A DNA stretch of 8,900 nucleotides from Firmicutes bacterium UBA5499 (GTDB taxonomy: Bacteria > Bacillota > DTU084), in contig DIPB01000140.1 of assembly GCA_002426275.1 (NCBI GenBank), forward strand, positions 6,370 to 15,269. The letters run 5' to 3'. Every line of letters starts with the position of its first letter. Position 1 is the stretch's first letter. Under the pieces are notes generated by a model that saw only the letters and a program-made list of their open reading frames with translations, had not been told where the DNA came from and did no database searches. A program made the position numbers and the translations under genes. Positions 1 through 6,774 of this stretch are shown one piece after another.

Positions 1-137
1 TCCCGCCACAGAAAGTGATAAAAAATCAGCTCCTCAGGCTTCGTTGCCGTCAGCTGTCCCGGACTCAGATGACAATGCACGTCGACCTTCGGCAGCTGCC
101 ACAGCTCGTTCTCCAGATCCTGCGCTAAATTCTCCAT
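1..137 (-). CDS. Amidohydrolase-superfamily protein, N-terminal part (cut by the window edge)
   Basis: An ATG at 137-135 opens a frame that runs off the left end of the window after 45 codons. The start is supported by a GGAGG ribosome-binding site about 8 nt upstream. The visible residues include LPKVDVHCHL, the His-X-His metal-binding motif at the end of the first beta strand of amidohydrolase-superfamily TIM barrels. The following stretch, with ELIFYHF, resembles the helix after that motif in uronate-isomerase-like members. The product is probably a cytosolic metal-dependent hydrolase or isomerase; the substrate cannot be judged from this fragment. It lies 37 nt downstream of the decayed nucleotidyltransferase and on the same strand as the PHP and FAD genes, so it may end the same transcript. 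The superfamily call is fairly safe; the subfamily is inference. Confidence 0.6.
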   Translation of the reverse strand, partial: MENLAQDLENELWQLPKVDVHCHLSPGQLTATKPEELIFYHFLWR

Positions 138-174
138 TGTTAATGCCTCCGTCTAATTGGTTTTCCTTCATCCG

Positions 175-473
175 CTATGCTCTATCAAATATAATCTTTC
201 CCACGCCATCGATATGTTCCTTCAGGTGCTGACAGTCTAAATGAGAGTAATCCACCACATCGAAAAAACAAGGCATCGGACTTTCATCTTTCAGGATAAC
301 ATGGAGCCTGGAGACGGTATCGAAGCTAACCTGATCGCCTACGATGGCCAGATCTACGTCAGAGGCGCGCTTATAGTTTCCGAACCGAAAATCAAAGCTT
401 TATCAATCTCAGAAAACCGCTTTGCAGCGGAGACTATATACTCAAAATCCTCTTTTCGCAGCCCAAAGCTCAT
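175..473 (-). pseudogene. Frameshifted HI0073-type (MNT) nucleotidyltransferase
   Basis: The first 31 codons from ATG 473-471 read as the start of a minimal nucleotidyltransferase, from MSFGLRKEDFEY to ALIFGS. The frame then shifts and stops soon after. From 378 another frame resumes the same family exactly, with NYKRASDVDLAI, FDTVSRLH, PMPCFFDVV and HIDGVGKIIFDRA, ending in TAG at 175-177. Members of this family read GSRAxGNYKR at this point. Here only two bases (379-380) separate the TCG serine codon from the AAC asparagine codon, so about 10 nt are missing. The loss removes part of the GS...DxD active-site signature and breaks the frame. An intact protein would be about 102 aa. It overlaps the upstream HI0074-like remnant by ATGA, the usual arrangement of this pair. 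A sequencing error in a GC-rich spot is possible, but the decayed neighbour argues for a true pseudogene. Confidence 0.75.
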
Positions 474-620
474 AGCTCGCCCTCCAAAGTAGAAAAAAGC
501 TCTTGCAACAGCGGCTAATAAGCAGGGCGAATCAGTTTCGCAGCTTCCTCTGCCAGCTTCTTTAGGGCCAAATCTGAAGTTAAAAGCCCCGTGCACTGCA
601 GCTTTCGGATTGCTTTGAAA
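470..620 (-). pseudogene. 3' remnant of a HI0074-type nucleotidyltransferase substrate-binding (HEPN-like) gene
   Basis: Between the PHP gene and the nucleotidyltransferase remnant one minus-strand frame reads GLLTSDLALKKLAEEAAKLI, then RPAY, a TAG at 515-517, then PLLQELFSTLEGEL and a TGA at 470-472. That TGA overlaps the next ATG as ATGA. The pattern matches the C terminus of HI0074-family proteins (an RNLTSHTY-like motif, a LAEE helix, then YYPLL-ELL to the end). The premature TAG sits where a second tyrosine is usual, so one TAC to TAG change would explain it. The first 90 or so residues are absent: upstream sequence belongs to the end of the PHP gene. The remnant is therefore truncated at its 5' end and also carries a nonsense codon. 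The 5' limit at about 620 is approximate. The family call rests on short similarity and on the neighbouring HI0073-type gene. Confidence 0.5.
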
Positions 621-623
621 ATG

Positions 624-1370
624 CTATGGCCGCCAGATGCGTTCTGGAAGCAAATTCAATTCGTCCGCTACCGCTCTCACGGTCTGAATCGCGGACAGCT
701 GATTGATATTGTGGGCATCGCTGCCCAGGGAAAAAATCGCGCCCGCCTGGGCCAAGCCTTTCAGATACTCAATGTATGATTCCTTCCACCGCCTGCTGTA
801 GATGGGATTGTGGAAGAACGAGCAGCCATTGATCTCAATTGCGGTTCCAGTCTCGGCTGAAGCCGCTCCCAGCTCCCGGACCCAGGCAGGCGGGATCACC
901 GACAAATCAGTGAACCAATCCATCTGTACGAATTCTCTGTCTGCGAACCAGTAAGGATGCACCAACACGTTGCAAAGCGGATCCTCCATTACTTTCATGT
1001 GATGGCGGTGCTGGATAGCAAGGCACTTTCCCTTGTCTGGGGCAAAACCGTACGCAGAATGAATGCCGCCGATGGCAAATTGAAAACCCATTTCGTCTCT
1101 GATTTTTTGGCTATAGGGGAAGCCCTGATCGAGATCCGTAAAATTCAATTCCACCCCGAAGTAAACCTCAAGGGCGGTTTCCTCTTGGTCCAACCGCTCT
1201 TTAATCCGGCGGTGAATGGGAAGCTGCTCCAAGGTATTGAGATGATCTGTAATCCCTATGCTCTCCATTCCTAAAAGACCGCATTTATGGAGAATGGCCG
1301 GAATCCGCATGGTCTTGTCCGCGCAGCCGATGAGATCCGTATGGATATGATAATCGCACTTGGGTATCAA
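624..1370 (-). CDS. PHP-domain metal-dependent phosphoesterase/hydrolase
   Basis: The 248-aa product shows the ordered metal-binding motifs of the PHP fold: DYHIH (H8, H10), GITDH (D42, H43), GVE (E74), GGIHS (H104), VLVHPYW (H138) and GSDAH (D218, H220). All ligand positions appear intact, so a di- or trinuclear metal site and hydrolysis of a phosphoester or related bond are expected. The size fits stand-alone, histidinol-phosphatase-like PHP proteins, but no other histidine gene is nearby, so a biosynthetic role is not supported. The start is TTG at 1370-1368, chosen because GGAGG lies 7 nt upstream. The gene begins 25 nt after the FAD oxidoreductase stop and is probably cotranscribed with it. 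The ending (LPERIWRP) abuts the HI0074 remnant directly, so the deletion that truncated that gene may have ended here. The substrate is unknown. Confidence 0.8.
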   Translation of the reverse strand: MIPKCDYHIHTDLIGCADKTMRIPAILHKCGLLGMESIGITDHLNTLEQLPIHRRIKERLDQEETALEVYFGVELNFTDLDQGFPYSQKIRDEMGFQFAIGGIHSAYGFAPDKGKCLAIQHRHHMKVMEDPLCNVLVHPYWFADREFVQMDWFTDLSVIPPAWVRELGAASAETGTAIEINGCSFFHNPIYSRRWKESYIEYLKGLAQAGAIFSLGSDAHNINQLSAIQTVRAVADELNLLPERIWRP

Positions 1371-1395
1371 CTTGCTTCCTCCTTGAGGTCCCGTC

Positions 1396-2607
1396 TCAGC
1401 GCAAATCCGCTCCGGCGGCTTTCAAGTCTGCCTGCAGCTCTGGCACTGAGACTTGCGATACAGGCAGATTTCCCGCGTCCGCCAAAGCGGCGGCAACTCC
1501 CGCTGCCTGACCAGTCACCATGCAGGTGGGCATAATCCGCAGCGAGGCCTGAGCTTCGTGAGTGGAAGAAATGCACCTGCCGGCAACCAGAAGATTGCCG
1601 AATGTGGACGTATGGAGAGTCCCATAAGGGATCTCATACCAATCTCCAGGCGCGAGAGTGGCAATTCTGGTGCCTTCGCCTGAGGGACTATGGATGTCAA
1701 TTGGATATGAACATTTGCCGATTGCATCCGTAAACTTCCTGCCTGAGAGGACATCTTCCTCTGTGAGCCGGTAGGCGCCCTGGATGGTTCTGCTCTCCCG
1801 CACCCCAATCTGGGCGGCAATGCGCAGCAGATAAGCGCCTTTGAAAGCCGGCACCTCTTGCCTTAGCCAAGCAAATAGCTCAGCGATCTGCCGGCGCGCT
1901 TCCAGCTCCGCCGCCGTAAGGTCCGAAAGAGAGACCGGATTTTTCCCCGTTACCCTGGTGGTATTGAAATGTATTTCGCCTGGACGAATGGTGCGGAACC
2001 AAAGCACGTCTTCCCTAGGGTTATGTAACCTCCCCTGAGCCTTAGCCTCCTTATAGCGCGCGGTTAGCTCCTCCCTTGGGGGCATTAGGCTGTCGTCCAC
2101 TCCCCCCACCTGAAAGCAAGTGGTCATAGGCTGGCAAAGGCCGTCGGATGTGCGGCCCAAATTAATCTTCACCCCAGAGAGAGCGGCCAGGTCTCCGTCG
2201 CCTGTGCAGTCGATGAAATAAGAGGCGGGAAGAGTTAATTCTTCTCCTCTGCCGGAAACTTTTATGCTTTTAATCCTCCCCTCTTCCACCTTTACGCCTG
2301 TCAGCAGGCTGTGGAAAAGGAGATCAACTCCCTGTTCTGTCAGCCATTCATCCAAAACCAACTTGGCAAGCTCTCCGTCGAACGTGTGTTCTTCCGCCGC
2401 CTGCCACTCTGTCAGCCTTTGCAGAAATTCCTGATAGAGTCCACCGGCGCCCAAAGTGGACATAAACGGATTCACAAGACCAGCTGTGGCCATCCCGCCC
2501 AGAAAACCGTATTTTTCCACAAGGAGCGTTTTCAAGCCTTGCCGTTTTGCAGCAATAGCAGCCGCAATTCCAGCCGGCCCTCCGCCCACGACGATCACTT
2601 GATGCAC
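1396..2607 (-). CDS. FAD-dependent oxidoreductase (FAD_oxidored-type flavoprotein)
   Basis: The protein opens with a Rossmann dinucleotide-binding motif, VIVVGGGPAG, followed by an acidic residue at the end of the second strand (LLVEK), which binds the ribose of FAD. FIDCTGDGDLA about residue 133 is the second FAD contact typical of the FAD-dependent oxidoreductase family PF12831. The C-terminal LLVAGRCIS and TGQAAGVAAALA complete the FAD-binding domain. There is no signal peptide, so it is cytosolic. The substrate is unknown; family members oxidise or reduce varied organic compounds. A TTG at 2613 is in frame, but the AGGAAGG site lies only 1 nt from it and 7 nt from the GTG at 2607-2605, so I choose the GTG (403 aa). 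The gene is the first of the leftmost unit and is followed closely by the PHP gene, which suggests a shared pathway. Confidence 0.85.
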   Translation of the reverse strand: MHQVIVVGGGPAGIAAAIAAKRQGLKTLLVEKYGFLGGMATAGLVNPFMSTLGAGGLYQEFLQRLTEWQAAEEHTFDGELAKLVLDEWLTEQGVDLLFHSLLTGVKVEEGRIKSIKVSGRGEELTLPASYFIDCTGDGDLAALSGVKINLGRTSDGLCQPMTTCFQVGGVDDSLMPPREELTARYKEAKAQGRLHNPREDVLWFRTIRPGEIHFNTTRVTGKNPVSLSDLTAAELEARRQIAELFAWLRQEVPAFKGAYLLRIAAQIGVRESRTIQGAYRLTEEDVLSGRKFTDAIGKCSYPIDIHSPSGEGTRIATLAPGDWYEIPYGTLHTSTFGNLLVAGRCISSTHEAQASLRIMPTCMVTGQAAGVAAALADAGNLPVSQVSVPELQADLKAAGADLR

Positions 2608-2614
2608 TGTCAAT

Positions 2615-2621
2615 CCTTCCT
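2615..2621 (-). promoter_or_regulatory. Ribosome-binding site that decides the FAD oxidoreductase start
   Basis: AGGAAGG on the minus strand lies 7 nt before GTG 2607-2605 and only 1 nt before the in-frame TTG at 2613. The spacing supports the GTG as the true start and shortens the protein by two residues compared with the longest reading. Confidence 0.6.
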
Positions 2622-2643
2622 CTCTGACAAATAGCTGTCTGCG

Positions 2644-2663
2644 AGAACGCGCCAGCGCGTTCT
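2644..2663 (-). promoter_or_regulatory. Perfect GC-rich palindromic hairpin in the leader of the FAD oxidoreductase gene
   Basis: AGAACGCGC and GCGCGTTCT are exact inverted repeats separated by 2 nt, or an 8-bp stem with a 4-nt loop in RNA. It lies about 37 nt upstream of the FAD gene start and downstream of the terminator of the previous unit. Neither strand has a U-run after it, so it is not a standard intrinsic terminator. It could be a protein operator or a stabilising 5' hairpin. The structure is seen directly; its role is unknown. Confidence 0.35.
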
Positions 2664-2697
2664 TCTGGCTGCATTAACCTGGGCTATTTTCAGTTTG

Positions 2698-2745
2698 AAA
2701 TAAGAAAACAGCTCTGATCTAGATAGTTCTTGCCAGAAGCTGTTT
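2698..2745 (-). terminator. Probable Rho-independent terminator after the endonuclease IV-like gene
   Basis: On the minus strand AAACAGCT (2745-2738) pairs exactly with AGCTGTTT (2713-2706). With one bulged T the stem continues by four more pairs (CTGG with TCAG, one G-U) around a loop of about 14 nt. A moderately U-rich tail (UCUUAUUU) follows. The hairpin begins 6 nt after the TAA stop, the expected place to end the trpB-glyA unit and separate it from the FAD gene. Confidence 0.6.
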
Positions 2746-2751
2746 CTCCTT

Positions 2752-3570
2752 TTATTTTTTTAAATATGTCCGCTGCATGAGCAGCGCGTCTTCCTCCAGA
2801 TTGGGGCTTTCGCAAATGGCTGTGCCTCCGGCCGCGCGGTCCGCTAGCGCCGCCATCAGCTCTTCATAGTTAAAATCCGCTTCTGCCAGCAGCAAATGTT
2901 TCCGCTCTCCTTTGGGCCCGTAGTCGATTCCGGAGATGTGCAAATGCAGGTTCTCCGCCGCTTCCCTGCCCAAGGCTGACTCCACTTTGTCCAACACGCC
3001 GCCAAATTCGGCAAAGGTATTGAACTGGCCAGTGCGTGCGTGGAGATGAGAAAAATCTATGCAGGGCAGAAGAGGCAGTTCCCGGCACAGCTGCAGGAGC
3101 TCGTCCAGAGCGCCAAACTGAGAAGATTTGCCCAACACTTCCGGCCTGAGGGTAGGGGAAAAATCCGCCGTCTCCGCCAAGACCGCCTTCAATTCCTCCA
3201 CAACCAGCTCGTATGCAGCGTCAGGCGAAAGCTCTCCGTAGAAACCGGTGTGAAAAACGATGCTCTTAGCGCCGCACCAGTTCCCTACTCTGGCGGCGTC
3301 AACAATTCGTTTGCGGCTGGCCGCCCGTTTTTCTGGATCCGCGGAACAAAGGTTGATATAATAGGGCGCGTGAATGGAAAGTGACAAGGAGAGCTTCGCT
3401 GCACGCTCCCCCACAGCCAAGGCCATTTGTTCGCCCATGCGAACGCTGTGGACAAATTCCAGTTCCATGGCTCCCAGTCCCAATTCCGCTACTCGCTCCA
3501 AGCCTGCCAGACTGCTGCGCTCTCGGCTTGACAGAGGCACCCCAGCTGTCCCGAAAATCATGCCGGCCAT
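2752..3570 (-). CDS. Endonuclease IV-like TIM-barrel protein (AP endonuclease 2 family)
   Basis: The 272-aa length and motif order match the xylose isomerase-like/endonuclease IV barrel. Visible metal-ligand candidates are H67 in SIHAPYYINL, H107 in VFHTGFY, E144 in RPEVLGK, D172 and H175 in IDFSHLHAR, H211 in LHLHISGI, H225 in GERKH and E254 in CESPN. Classical Nfo proteins have a D-x-H pair in the loop where this protein has ERKH, so one zinc-ligand aspartate appears absent. It may be a divergent AP endonuclease, which cleaves DNA at abasic sites, or a barrel enzyme with another substrate. I therefore give no nfo symbol. The ATG at 3570 lies 3 nt after the glyA stop, and its GAGGGA site (3582-3577) is inside the last glyA codons, implying translational coupling. 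A terminator follows. Confidence 0.75.
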   Translation of the reverse strand: MAGMIFGTAGVPLSSRERSSLAGLERVAELGLGAMELEFVHSVRMGEQMALAVGERAAKLSLSLSIHAPYYINLCSADPEKRAASRKRIVDAARVGNWCGAKSIVFHTGFYGELSPDAAYELVVEELKAVLAETADFSPTLRPEVLGKSSQFGALDELLQLCRELPLLPCIDFSHLHARTGQFNTFAEFGGVLDKVESALGREAAENLHLHISGIDYGPKGERKHLLLAEADFNYEELMAALADRAAGGTAICESPNLEEDALLMQRTYLKK

Positions 3571-3573
3571 TGG

Positions 3574-4803
3574 CTATCCCTCGTACAGGGGATAAGCGGA
3601 AAGCAGCGCGGCAACGCCGGCTTTGGCCCGCTGCGTATCGCCTGCCAGAGCCTTGTCCATTAAGCGAGCGATTTCCCGCATGGCCTCTTCCTTCATCCCT
3701 CTGCTGCTCACCGCGGGAGTGCCGACGCGAATGCCGCTGGTGACAAAAGGCTTTTCCGGATCAAAGGGGATCGCGTTCTTGTTCACCGTGATATTGGCTT
3801 CGTCTAAGCGCTTTTCAGCCTCCTTGCCGGTCAGTCCCTTGGGCCTGAGATCCACCAGCAAAAGATGATTATCGGTGCCGCCTGAGACCAGACGGTAGCC
3901 GAGTTCCTCTAAAGATGCGGCTAGAGCTTTGGCGTTCTTGACGATTTGCTCTTGATAATTTTTAAACGTAGGCAAGCTTGCTTCCTTCAGGGCAACGGCT
4001 TTGGCCGCAATCACATGCATCAGCGGACCCCCCTGGATCGCGGGAAAGATGGCTTTATCGATTTGTTTCTGGTACTGAGCTTTGCACAGAATCATGCCGC
4101 CCCTGGGTCCGCGCAGGGTCTTATGGGTAGTGGTGGTTACAAAGTCCGCTTCCGGCACTGGGCTGGGATGCAGGCCGCAGGCCACAAGTCCCGCGATATG
4201 AGCCATATCTACCATTAAATAGGCGCCGACTTCCCGGGCGATCTTGCCTAGGCGGGCAAAATCTATAATCCTGGGATAGGCGCTGGCTCCGGCCACAATC
4301 ATTTTGGGCCGGCGCTCTTTGGCCAAGCGCTCCACTTCATCATAGTCGATGGTCTCGGTTCTCTGATCCACGCCATAGGGAACGAAATTATAATACGCTC
4401 CGGAAAGATTCACCGGGCTGCCGTGGGTGAGATGCCCACCATGGGCTAAGCTCATGCCCAAAACCGTGTCTGCAGGCTTGAGCATGGCGAAATAAACCGC
4501 AGTGTTGGCCTGGGCTCCGGAATGAGGCTGCACATTGGCATGTTCCGCGCCGAAGAGCTCCTTTGCCCTCTGAATGGCCAGGCGCTCCACGATGTCCACG
4601 TACTCGCAGCCGCCGTAATAGCGGCGGCCCGGATAGCCCTCCGCGTATTTATTGGTCAACACGGAGCCTTGCGCCTGCATCACGGCAGGGCTGACAAAAT
4701 TTTCGGAAGCAATCAGTTCGATTTTTTCCTGTTGCCGTTTGCGCTCGGACTCGATGGCTTCCGCCACTTCCGGATCGATAGCGCGAACTAAGTCTGTCTG
4801 CAA
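3574..4803 (-). CDS. glyA: Serine hydroxymethyltransferase
   Basis: GlyA converts serine and tetrahydrofolate to glycine and 5,10-methylene-tetrahydrofolate, using PLP, in the cytosol. The 409-aa protein is of normal length. Hallmarks are [11 protein letters not shown] near the N terminus, [15 protein letters not shown] (51-65), HSGAQAN (94-100), VDMAHIAGL (D199, H202) and [14 protein letters not shown] with the Schiff-base lysine K228. The start is TTG at 4803-4801, with an AAGGGGG site about 6 nt upstream; no better ATG is available without losing conserved N-terminal sequence. The gene follows trpB by 43 nt, and a hairpin in that gap may reduce or modulate read-through. It supplies one-carbon units and balances serine, the co-substrate of the TrpB2 encoded just upstream. 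Confidence 0.97.
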   Translation of the reverse strand: MQTDLVRAIDPEVAEAIESERKRQQEKIELIASENFVSPAVMQAQGSVLTNKYAEGYPGRRYYGGCEYVDIVERLAIQRAKELFGAEHANVQPHSGAQANTAVYFAMLKPADTVLGMSLAHGGHLTHGSPVNLSGAYYNFVPYGVDQRTETIDYDEVERLAKERRPKMIVAGASAYPRIIDFARLGKIAREVGAYLMVDMAHIAGLVACGLHPSPVPEADFVTTTTHKTLRGPRGGMILCKAQYQKQIDKAIFPAIQGGPLMHVIAAKAVALKEASLPTFKNYQEQIVKNAKALAASLEELGYRLVSGGTDNHLLLVDLRPKGLTGKEAEKRLDEANITVNKNAIPFDPEKPFVTSGIRVGTPAVSSRGMKEEAMREIARLMDKALAGDTQRAKAGVAALLSAYPLYEG

Positions 4804-4828
4804 AGTAAAACCCCCTTTGAATAAGAGG

Positions 4829-4855
4829 AGAGGTTAGGGGAATCCCCTAACCTCT
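4829..4855 (-). terminator. Perfect 12-bp hairpin spanning the trpB stop codon (weak terminator or glyA leader structure)
   Basis: AGAGGTTAGGGG and CCCCTAACCTCT form an exact 12-bp inverted repeat with a 3-nt loop. The trpB TAG (4849-4847) lies inside the 5' arm of the RNA. The following bases (CCUCUUAUUC) are pyrimidine-rich but have no true U-run, so termination would be weak. The CCCCU of the second arm could alternatively pair with the AGGGGG ribosome-binding site of glyA 20 nt downstream. Such a switch is inference. Confidence 0.5.
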
Positions 4856-6223
4856 GCCGCTACATGGTAAGCTGGATAGGACTTCTTTTATTTGTTCTTC
4901 AGAGTACGCTGCGTCCTCCAGTTTTCCGGCTAGATAATTCTCATAAGCGGTGAGGTCAAAATGGCCGTGCCCGCTGAGGCAGAAAACGATGGACTTCTCT
5001 TTGCCTTCCTGGCGGGCCTGCTCCGCTTGGTCTATGGCGCCTCTGATGGCATGAGCGGATTCAGGCGCCGGCAAGATCCCTTCCGTGCGGGCAAACAACG
5101 TTGCCGCCTCAAAAACCGCCCTTTGCTGAACCGCCACCGCCTCGATTAAGCCGTCGTGATACAGTTGGCTCACCAAAGTAGAGTCACCATGGTATCTGAG
5201 CCCTCCGGCATGGATTCCGGGCGGCACAAAGTTATGGCCTAACGTGTACATCATCATGATGGGCGTGAGGCCCGCGTTATCGCCATAGTCATAGGCAAAG
5301 TGTCCTTTTGTCAAGGTGGGACAAGCCGTGGGTTCAACGGCAATGGCCCTGACTTCCTTGCCGGCTATTTTATCGCAAAGAAACGGAAAAGCTAAACCGG
5401 AAAAATTAGAACCGCCGCCGCAGCAGCCTATGACTACATCGGGATAATCGCCGACTTTCGCCAATTGCGCCTTGGCCTCTAGGCCGATCACCGACTGGTG
5501 CAAACCTACGTGGTTGAGAACGCTGCCCAAAGAATAATTGGTGTCTTTCCTGCCTACCGCGTCCTCCACCGCTTCGCTGATGGCCATGCCCAGGCTGCCC
5601 AGCGAGTCGGGATCTTGGGCCAAAACATTTTTCCCAGCTTCCGTGCGGGGGCTGGGACTGGCCACTACATCCGCGCCATAGACCTGCATCAGCGATCTGC
5701 GATAAGGCTTCTGTTCATAGCTGACCCGCACCATATAGACCGTACATTCCAAGCCAAAGACGCTACAGGCAAAGGATAAGGCGCTTCCCCATTGGCCGGC
5801 GCCGGTTTCGGTAGCCAGCCCCTTAATCCCCGCTTGTTTATTATAGTAAGCTTGAGGGATGGCCGTATTGGTCTTGTGACTGCCCGACGGGCTCACGCCC
5901 TCGTATTTGTAATAAATCCTAGCCGGCGTCTTCAGCGCCTGCTCCAGCCTGTGAGCCCTGTATAGGGGCGACGGCCTCCAGAGCTTGTATAGCTCCCTGA
6001 CCTCATCGGGAATTTGGATCCACCTTTGGGTGGTCATCTCCTGTTCAATCAACGCCTGCGGAAAAATCGCCTCCAAGTCCTGAGGCTTCAACGGCTCTTT
6101 GGTTTGGGGATTCAACCCCGGGGAAGGAAGATTTGGCATATCGGCCATAATATTATACCAGGCCTTGGGAATCTCCCGCTCCTCCAAAAAGATTTTCGTC
6201 ACGCTTGAATCCACTCTGCTCAC
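4847..6223 (-). CDS. trpB: TrpB2-type tryptophan synthase beta chain (PLP enzyme)
   Basis: The enzyme condenses indole with serine to give tryptophan, using PLP. The 458-aa length, longer than the roughly 400 aa of standard TrpB, and the N-terminal extension with [16 protein letters not shown] are typical of the TrpB2 branch. Visible sites are the Schiff-base lysine K117 in SGSHKTNTA, the catalytic glutamate E139 in ETGAGQWG, the phosphate-binding CGGGSNFSG (268-276), and SGHGHFD near the C terminus. The start is GTG at 6223-6221, with AGGAGAG about 7 nt upstream. No trpA or other tryptophan gene is in the window. TrpB2 proteins often stand apart from trpA and are thought to salvage free indole, which fits here. 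It is the first gene of a promoter-driven unit with glyA, which handles its co-substrate serine. Confidence 0.93.
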   Translation of the reverse strand: MSRVDSSVTKIFLEEREIPKAWYNIMADMPNLPSPGLNPQTKEPLKPQDLEAIFPQALIEQEMTTQRWIQIPDEVRELYKLWRPSPLYRAHRLEQALKTPARIYYKYEGVSPSGSHKTNTAIPQAYYNKQAGIKGLATETGAGQWGSALSFACSVFGLECTVYMVRVSYEQKPYRRSLMQVYGADVVASPSPRTEAGKNVLAQDPDSLGSLGMAISEAVEDAVGRKDTNYSLGSVLNHVGLHQSVIGLEAKAQLAKVGDYPDVVIGCCGGGSNFSGLAFPFLCDKIAGKEVRAIAVEPTACPTLTKGHFAYDYGDNAGLTPIMMMYTLGHNFVPPGIHAGGLRYHGDSTLVSQLYHDGLIEAVAVQQRAVFEAATLFARTEGILPAPESAHAIRGAIDQAEQARQEGKEKSIVFCLSGHGHFDLTAYENYLAGKLEDAAYSEEQIKEVLSSLPCSGRG

Positions 6224-6262
6224 GCTAATCTCTCCTTTCTCAGCTCAGCTGAATCTATTACC

Positions 6263-6291
6263 ACTTTACCCAAGAACTGAGAAAATGTCAA
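6263..6291 (-). promoter_or_regulatory. Sigma-A promoter of the trpB-glyA unit
   Basis: On the minus strand TTGACA (6291-6286) is followed by a 17-nt spacer and TAAAGT (6268-6263). The -35 is a perfect match and the -10 matches 4 of 6. Transcription should start near 6256, leaving a leader of about 30 nt before the GTG at 6223. That is too short for a T-box or riboswitch. The leader contains an AGCTGAGCTGAG tandem just before the ribosome-binding site. Confidence 0.8.
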
Positions 6292-6710
6292 TAGATCGCC
6301 GCGGAGATTTTAACCGGCTGCTTGCATAAAAATCCTGTTAAAGGTTTTCTCGAATGCCGCGATGCCCAGCGCCTATAAGGAGCGAATGTCCGGCTTGACG
6401 CTGCCCTTACGGAGGAACGTGGCCTCCAGTAAAGGAGGAATCATAGAGCGTCAACTTTGGGACACGGTGGATCCAGGGCAAAATGAGCTTTGTAGCCGCG
6501 GGGAGGAACGCCATGATCCTCTCAAGCGGCCTGAGGGTTGAGGAATAATTTACACAGATGATCTCTGAGCCGACTCTGTCCGCGCTACTTTGAAAAAGCC
6601 GATCTCCCGAGAGCGCGAGCGTTTCGATAGAAGAGATGACTGGCTGCCTCTCCTCGGTCGCTTCTTGTGGATAAACCGCCACCCGTTCCTTGCAAGCGAT
6701 GGGGACACAT
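6292..6710 (-). other. Intergenic gap of about 420 bp with no convincing gene
   Basis: A 117-codon frame (6407-6760, minus) crosses most of this stretch, but its ATG and apparent signal peptide lie inside the strong terminator at 6711-6758. It has no good ribosome-binding site, and I recognise no family in it. After its TAA another frame (about 6416-6306) reads IAAFEKTFNRIF near its end but is broken by a TAG, so an old, eroded coding sequence is possible. The nonamer GGAGGAACG occurs twice on the plus strand (6411-6419 and 6502-6510). No tRNA-like or CRISPR-like structure is apparent. The right-hand end of the downstream trpB promoter borders the gap. Confidence 0.4.
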
Positions 6711-6758
6711 AAAAAAAAGCCGAGTGCGCTTACAGCAAAGGCTATAAGCACGCCCGGC
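6711..6758 (-). terminator. Strong Rho-independent terminator after the radical SAM gene
   Basis: On the minus strand an 18-nt arm (6758-6741) pairs with an 18-nt arm (6736-6719) around a CUUU loop: 14 Watson-Crick pairs, 3 G-U pairs and one C-A mismatch. Eight consecutive U residues (6718-6711) follow at once. The hairpin starts 16 nt after the radical SAM stop codon and ends the regulator-radical SAM unit. It also explains the spurious signal-peptide-like reading frame that begins at 6760. Confidence 0.92.
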
Positions 6759-6774
6759 ATGTTGCAACTCGTTC

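Noticed and set aside
354..596. Minus-strand 80-codon frame starting MHGAFNFRF
   Set aside because: Its first half overlaps the HI0074 remnant in the wrong frame. Only the part from 473 is real, as the first segment of the frameshifted nucleotidyltransferase.
2664..2697. Possible promoter (TTCAAA, about 15 nt, GTTAAT) before the FAD oxidoreductase gene
   Set aside because: Each hexamer matches only 4 of 6 and the spacer is short; too weak to list, although a promoter is expected somewhere here.
6224..6262. T-box or riboswitch leader for trpB
   Set aside because: The leader is only about 30 nt after the predicted transcription start, far too short, and no conserved T-box sequence is visible.
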